Of a DNA stretch of 64,000 bases, positions 60,746 through 64,000 are shown piece after piece; the stretch's first letter is position 1; each line of letters opens with the position of its first letter. The notes under the pieces were generated by a model. It had not been told where the DNA came from and searched no databases. It was given only the letters and a program-made list of their open reading frames with translations. The translations under genes and the position numbers were made by a program. The DNA comes from Alkalimonas delamerensis (GTDB lineage: Bacteria > Pseudomonadota > Gammaproteobacteria > Enterobacterales > Alteromonadaceae). The stretch spans positions 183,371-247,370 of the forward strand of contig NZ_JAUZVY010000007.1 of assembly GCF_030717955.1 (NCBI RefSeq). Reading direction: 5' to 3'.

Positions 60746-61762
60746 ATGGAAATTCTAGAACAGCAGAACGGTCGTGATTACTCTACTTTTCGTCTAACGG
60801 CCAGTCTGGACAAAGTCTACCTGTGTTACCAGCCGGATGACTTGCGCCAGGTGCCAATACAGCCAATGCCGCTGGTGCTGGGTGAAGGCAGCAATACGAT
60901 TTTTATCGGCGATGCGCTGCCGCCTTTGTGCCGCTTTTTGGCCAAAGAAAAACAGCTGTCCTGGCAGAGTGATGGGCAGGCTTTGCTGCATGTTGAGGCC
61001 GGCCACAATTGGCACCAGTTGGTGTGCTGGACGGTTGAGCAAGGCCTGTGGGGGCTGGAAAATCTGGCGTTAATCCCTGGTTCGGTCGGGGCGGCACCGG
61101 TACAAAACATCGGGGCTTACGGCGTTGAGCTGGCCGACCGCTGTGGCTATGTCGACTTCTTCCGTTGGCAAACACAGCAGGTTGAACGCTTGACGCCTGC
61201 TGATTGTGGCTTTGGCTATCGGGACAGTGTGTTCAAAGGCGAGCTGGCAGGGAAGGGAGTGATTACTGCGGTTGGTCTGATGTTGAGCAGAGCAGCAAAG
61301 CCGGTGCTCAGCTACCAGGGCCTGGACCAACTGCCAGCAGATTGCAGTCAGCAACAGGTGCTGAATACCGTCGTCGCTATACGCCAGTCAAAACTGCCAG
61401 ATCCTGCCGAGCTCGCCAATTGCGGCAGCTTCTTTAAAAACCCTTTGTTGCCCGACAAAACGGCGCAGGCTTTGAAAGTGCGTTATCCAGCACTGCCCGT
61501 ATTTCGTCAGGGCAATGGCAGCAGCAAGCTTTCGGCGGCCTGGTTAATTGACCAGGCCGGCTTCAAAGGAAAAAAATTGGGCGATATCGGCTGTTACAAC
61601 CGTCAACCGCTGGTGTTGGTGAATTACGGCGAGGGAACGGCTGAGCAACTGTTGCAGTTGATTGAAGCCATCCAGCTGCAGGTGCAAGCCCGGTTTGGAG
61701 TGGCGCTGGAGCCCGAGGTGCGGTTGCTGGGGCGGCCGGGCTGGGAGGCTAGCCCGTTATGA
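60746..61762 (+). CDS. murB: UDP-N-acetylenolpyruvoylglucosamine reductase
   Basis: Reduces UDP-GlcNAc-enolpyruvate to UDP-MurNAc in peptidoglycan synthesis. 338 residues from ATG 60746; GTG 60725 would add seven. Type I features: MPLVLGEGSNTIFIG (FAD loop), LIPGSVGAAPVQNIGAYGVEL, CGFGYRDSVFK, catalytic Ser in ANCGSFFKNP and Glu in ALEPEVRLLG. The murB-birA order matches E. coli; the stop overlaps birA by 4 bp. Confidence 0.97.
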   Translation: MEILEQQNGRDYSTFRLTASLDKVYLCYQPDDLRQVPIQPMPLVLGEGSNTIFIGDALPPLCRFLAKEKQLSWQSDGQALLHVEAGHNWHQLVCWTVEQGLWGLENLALIPGSVGAAPVQNIGAYGVELADRCGYVDFFRWQTQQVERLTPADCGFGYRDSVFKGELAGKGVITAVGLMLSRAAKPVLSYQGLDQLPADCSQQQVLNTVVAIRQSKLPDPAELANCGSFFKNPLLPDKTAQALKVRYPALPVFRQGNGSSKLSAAWLIDQAGFKGKKLGDIGCYNRQPLVLVNYGEGTAEQLLQLIEAIQLQVQARFGVALEPEVRLLGRPGWEASPL

Positions 61763-62748
61763 GCGCCTCAGCTGGCTGGCAAGTTCAGCGGCAACTGCTG
61801 CAGTATTTAAGCGATGGACGTTTTTACTCCGGTCGCTGGCTGGGTGAGCAATTGCAACTCAGCCGTACGGCCATCGCCAACCATATGCAGCAGCTGCAAC
61901 AGTTAGGGCTGGATATTTTTAGTGTGAAAGGCAAAGGGTATCGGTTGGCAGCGCCACTGCAACTGCTGGACTCTGAGGCGATCGCGCAATGGCAGCAGCC
62001 GGGTGCCGCGCCGATCGATGTTCTGTCCATTACGGACTCAACCAACAGCCAGTTGATGCAGCGATTGCAGCAAGGGGAGAGTCTCCCGGCCGGCCAGGTG
62101 TTGGTGTCTGAAGCGCAAACTGCAGGTCGAGGTCGGCATGGGCGCCAGTGGTTTTCCCCTTTTGCCGCCAGCTTGTCTTTTTCGATGGTGTGGCAACTCG
62201 AACAGGGCATTCAGGCTGCCATGGGGTTGAGCCTGGTGATTGGTGTGGCGGTGGCTGAGCTGTTGGAAAACGATTACCAGCTGGCTGTCCAGCTGAAGTG
62301 GCCGAATGATGTCTATTGGACGGGCAAAAAATTAGCTGGCATTCTAATCGAATTATCCGGACAGAGTGATGGTCGTTGTCAGTTGGTCATTGGCATCGGG
62401 ATCAATGTGCAATTGCCACCACAGCAAGCAGCGCAGAGCATCAGTCAGCCCTGGACCGATTTAGCAACAGCGGTCGGCACACTGGATCGCAATCGGCTGG
62501 TCGCCCGTTTGCAAGCGAGCTGTACTCGCCATTTAGAGCGTTTCGAGCAAACAGGGTTTGCAGCCTTTCAGGCCGAGTTTAATCGTCGTCAGCTCTATCC
62601 GCAGCAGGCAGTTCGTCTCACTCAGGGGCAGCAAGTGATTCGGGGCATCTGCCATGGCGTTGATGCGCAAGGCAACCTGGTGCTGGAGCAACAAGGCAAA
62701 AAACTGGCATTTCACGGTGGTGAGCTCAGTTTAAGGGCGGAGGTGTAA
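61759..62748 (+). CDS. birA: Biotin operon repressor / biotin-protein ligase
   Basis: 329 residues (E. coli 321). The N-terminal winged helix (about 1-65) includes LQLSRTAIANHMQQLQQLGLDIFSVKGKGYRL. The ligase part has TDSTNSQLM, the AGRGRHGRQWFSP biotinyl-AMP loop and LKWPNDVYWTGKKLAGILIE with catalytic Lys. Both the regulator and the enzyme are therefore intact. It overlaps murB by 4 bp and is followed directly by coaX. Confidence 0.97.
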   Translation: MSASAGWQVQRQLLQYLSDGRFYSGRWLGEQLQLSRTAIANHMQQLQQLGLDIFSVKGKGYRLAAPLQLLDSEAIAQWQQPGAAPIDVLSITDSTNSQLMQRLQQGESLPAGQVLVSEAQTAGRGRHGRQWFSPFAASLSFSMVWQLEQGIQAAMGLSLVIGVAVAELLENDYQLAVQLKWPNDVYWTGKKLAGILIELSGQSDGRCQLVIGIGINVQLPPQQAAQSISQPWTDLATAVGTLDRNRLVARLQASCTRHLERFEQTGFAAFQAEFNRRQLYPQQAVRLTQGQQVIRGICHGVDAQGNLVLEQQGKKLAFHGGELSLRAEV

Positions 62749-62751
62749 GGC

Positions 62752-63447
62752 ATGTATCTATTGCTTGATATTGGCAACAGCCGCAGTAAAGGCATGCTGG
62801 CCAGTCGTACCGGTCAAATGACCCCGGTGGAGTTGTCCGCAGCCAGCTTCGATCGGACTGCCATCGAGGCAGTGTATTATGCCGCTGTCGCCGGGCAGGA
62901 TAAGGTGCAGGCCTTAAAAAAACAGCTGCAATTGCACGACAAGCCCTGGCGGCAAATCGAGAGTGAAGCAGCACGCTTTGGTGTGCAGAACTGCTACAGT
63001 CAGCCCCATTTATTGGGGGTTGATCGATGGTTGGCGATGCTGGGAAGTCACTGGCTCATGCCGAAGCAGGATCTGCTGGTCGTAGATGCTGGCACTGCCG
63101 TCACCCTCGACTGGCTGAGTACGGATGCAGTGCACCAGGGCGGCTGGATTTTACCTGGGCTGAAATTGCAGCAACAAAGTGTGGTGCAAAAAACGGCCAA
63201 GGTGTTCAATGCCGATACCCATCAAGCCCGTTTGCAGCCAGGCGGCGATACGGTGGCTTGCCTGCAAAATGGTTGTCTGGCGGCTGTGGTGGGCGCCATT
63301 TCGCAGGCCTGGCAATTGCAGCCGATGCAACAAGTGCTGTTAACCGGGGGCGATGCCAGGCTTTTGTTGCCTTATCTGAAAAATTACCCGGTGCAGCTGG
63401 AGCCGAATTTGTTGTTTTATGGTCTGAGCCGCTTTATTGATAGCTAG
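62752..63447 (+). CDS. coaX: Type III pantothenate kinase
   Basis: 231 residues. The acidic ATP site is LLDIGNSRSKGM, the central motif is GVDRWLAMLGS, and VVDAGTAVTLDWL supplies the second Asp; TGGDARLLLPYL is near the end. CoaX enzymes start coenzyme A synthesis, need a monovalent cation and resist CoA feedback. In E. coli the unrelated coaA occupies the similar position. Spacing to birA is 3 bp. Confidence 0.96.
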   Translation: MYLLLDIGNSRSKGMLASRTGQMTPVELSAASFDRTAIEAVYYAAVAGQDKVQALKKQLQLHDKPWRQIESEAARFGVQNCYSQPHLLGVDRWLAMLGSHWLMPKQDLLVVDAGTAVTLDWLSTDAVHQGGWILPGLKLQQQSVVQKTAKVFNADTHQARLQPGGDTVACLQNGCLAAVVGAISQAWQLQPMQQVLLTGGDARLLLPYLKNYPVQLEPNLLFYGLSRFIDS

Positions 63448-63524
63448 CCTTGGATGCTATTCTGGGTATTTGGTGAAGAAATGCCCATTTAATGCATTTA
63501 ATTGCAGTTTTCGCTTTTTTTCTG

Positions 63525-63553
63525 TTGCGCCTGCCAAATCATTCTACTAGAAT
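63525..63553 (+). promoter_or_regulatory. tRNA operon promoter
   Basis: TTGCGC (63525-63530) and TAGAAT (63548-63553) with an exact 17-bp spacer, about 20 bp before the first tRNA. It fits a strong stable-RNA promoter. Confidence 0.75.
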
Positions 63554-63572
63554 TCGCACCCACTGACGTTGT

Positions 63573-63648
<76 letters not shown>

Positions 63649-63653
63649 TTAGT

Positions 63654-63738
<85 letters not shown>

Positions 63739-63767
63739 CTTTCGTCAGCCATGGCTACGAGTAGATT

Positions 63768-63842
<75 letters not shown>

Positions 63843-63852
63843 GACAAATAGT

Positions 63853-63928
<76 letters not shown>

Positions 63929-63983
63929 CTTCTTTCTGACATCTCTCGTAACTGCATCCTGATTTCAAGCTTGAACCGCCGTT

Positions 63984-64000
63984 AAAGGAAGGGTTTTGAT
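63984..64000 (+). promoter_or_regulatory. Ribosome site of the gene cut by the right edge, probably tuf
   Basis: AAAGGAAGGG followed by GTTTTG and the final bases AT suggest a start codon beginning at 63999 and continuing off the window. Gene order in E. coli (tRNA-Thr then tufB) suggests elongation factor Tu; this is inference. Confidence 0.5.

Overview
The window looks like chromosomal DNA from a gammaproteobacterium, most plausibly an Alteromonadales/Chromatiaceae-type genus near Rheinheimera, Alishewanella or Alkalimonas; the genus is inferred from gene content only. Evidence for the class: the murB-birA-coaX-tRNA(Thr,Tyr,Gly,Thr) block that runs toward tuf at the right edge (E. coli has murB-birA-coaA-thrU-tyrU-glyT-thrT-tufB), the gor/prlC/rsmJ neighbourhood, the yheT-yheU pair, CheV, PspA, WaaA/KdkA lipopolysaccharide genes and TraT lipoproteins. 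About 60 protein genes, one decayed gene fragment and four tRNAs can be supported.

Left part (1-15.5 kb): a cut-off dienelactone/PAF-acetylhydrolase-like enzyme behind a TonB-dependent receptor; an OsmC protein; a small STAS-like protein; a long-type glyoxalase I; an AT-richer methyltransferase-HNH nuclease fusion standing alone; a PEP-CTERM-like secreted protein; a secreted S9 peptidase; katG; cheV; and two signalling proteins (HD-GYP and EAL-HDOD).

Sulfur and envelope-stress part (15.5-22 kb): a minus-strand operon DUF2892 / unknown 112-aa protein / sulfide:quinone-reductase-like flavoprotein / small membrane protein, divergent from an exported rhodanese and an exported DsrE-like protein, followed by a chemoreceptor with a periplasmic CZB domain. 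pspA comes next, with a sigma-54 type promoter and a 17-bp palindrome upstream, overlapped by a membrane-protein gene.

Middle (22-48.5 kb): yheU-yheT, a beta-barrel protein, two orphan extracellular solute-binding proteins, a SulP transporter coupled to a GNAT-NTF2 fusion, an AT-rich patch with two tandem secreted paralogues and a decayed gene, then an SMC-like condensin operon in the order mksB-mksE-mksF with no JetD/MksG nuclease visible. YigZ, a DUF3083-like protein, a GGDEF-EAL protein, another S9 peptidase, a cytochrome c lipoprotein, an MFS transporter, an M20 amidohydrolase, a serine hydrolase and gor follow.

Right part (48.5-64 kb): prlC with a heat-shock type promoter, two tandem traT genes and a lipoprotein gene placed between prlC and rsmJ, a peroxiredoxin, lipopolysaccharide glycosyltransferases, a single-frame waaA-kdkA fusion, a HI0933-type flavoprotein, an alkyltransferase-like protein, a YkgJ-type cysteine-cluster protein, murB-birA-coaX, and the tRNA operon.

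The strongest candidates for something less described are the methyltransferase-HNH fusion (4.7-6.4 kb), the reordered nuclease-less mksBEF operon (30.3-35.9 kb), the waaA-kdkA fusion with an internal start, and the chromosomal traT tandem.
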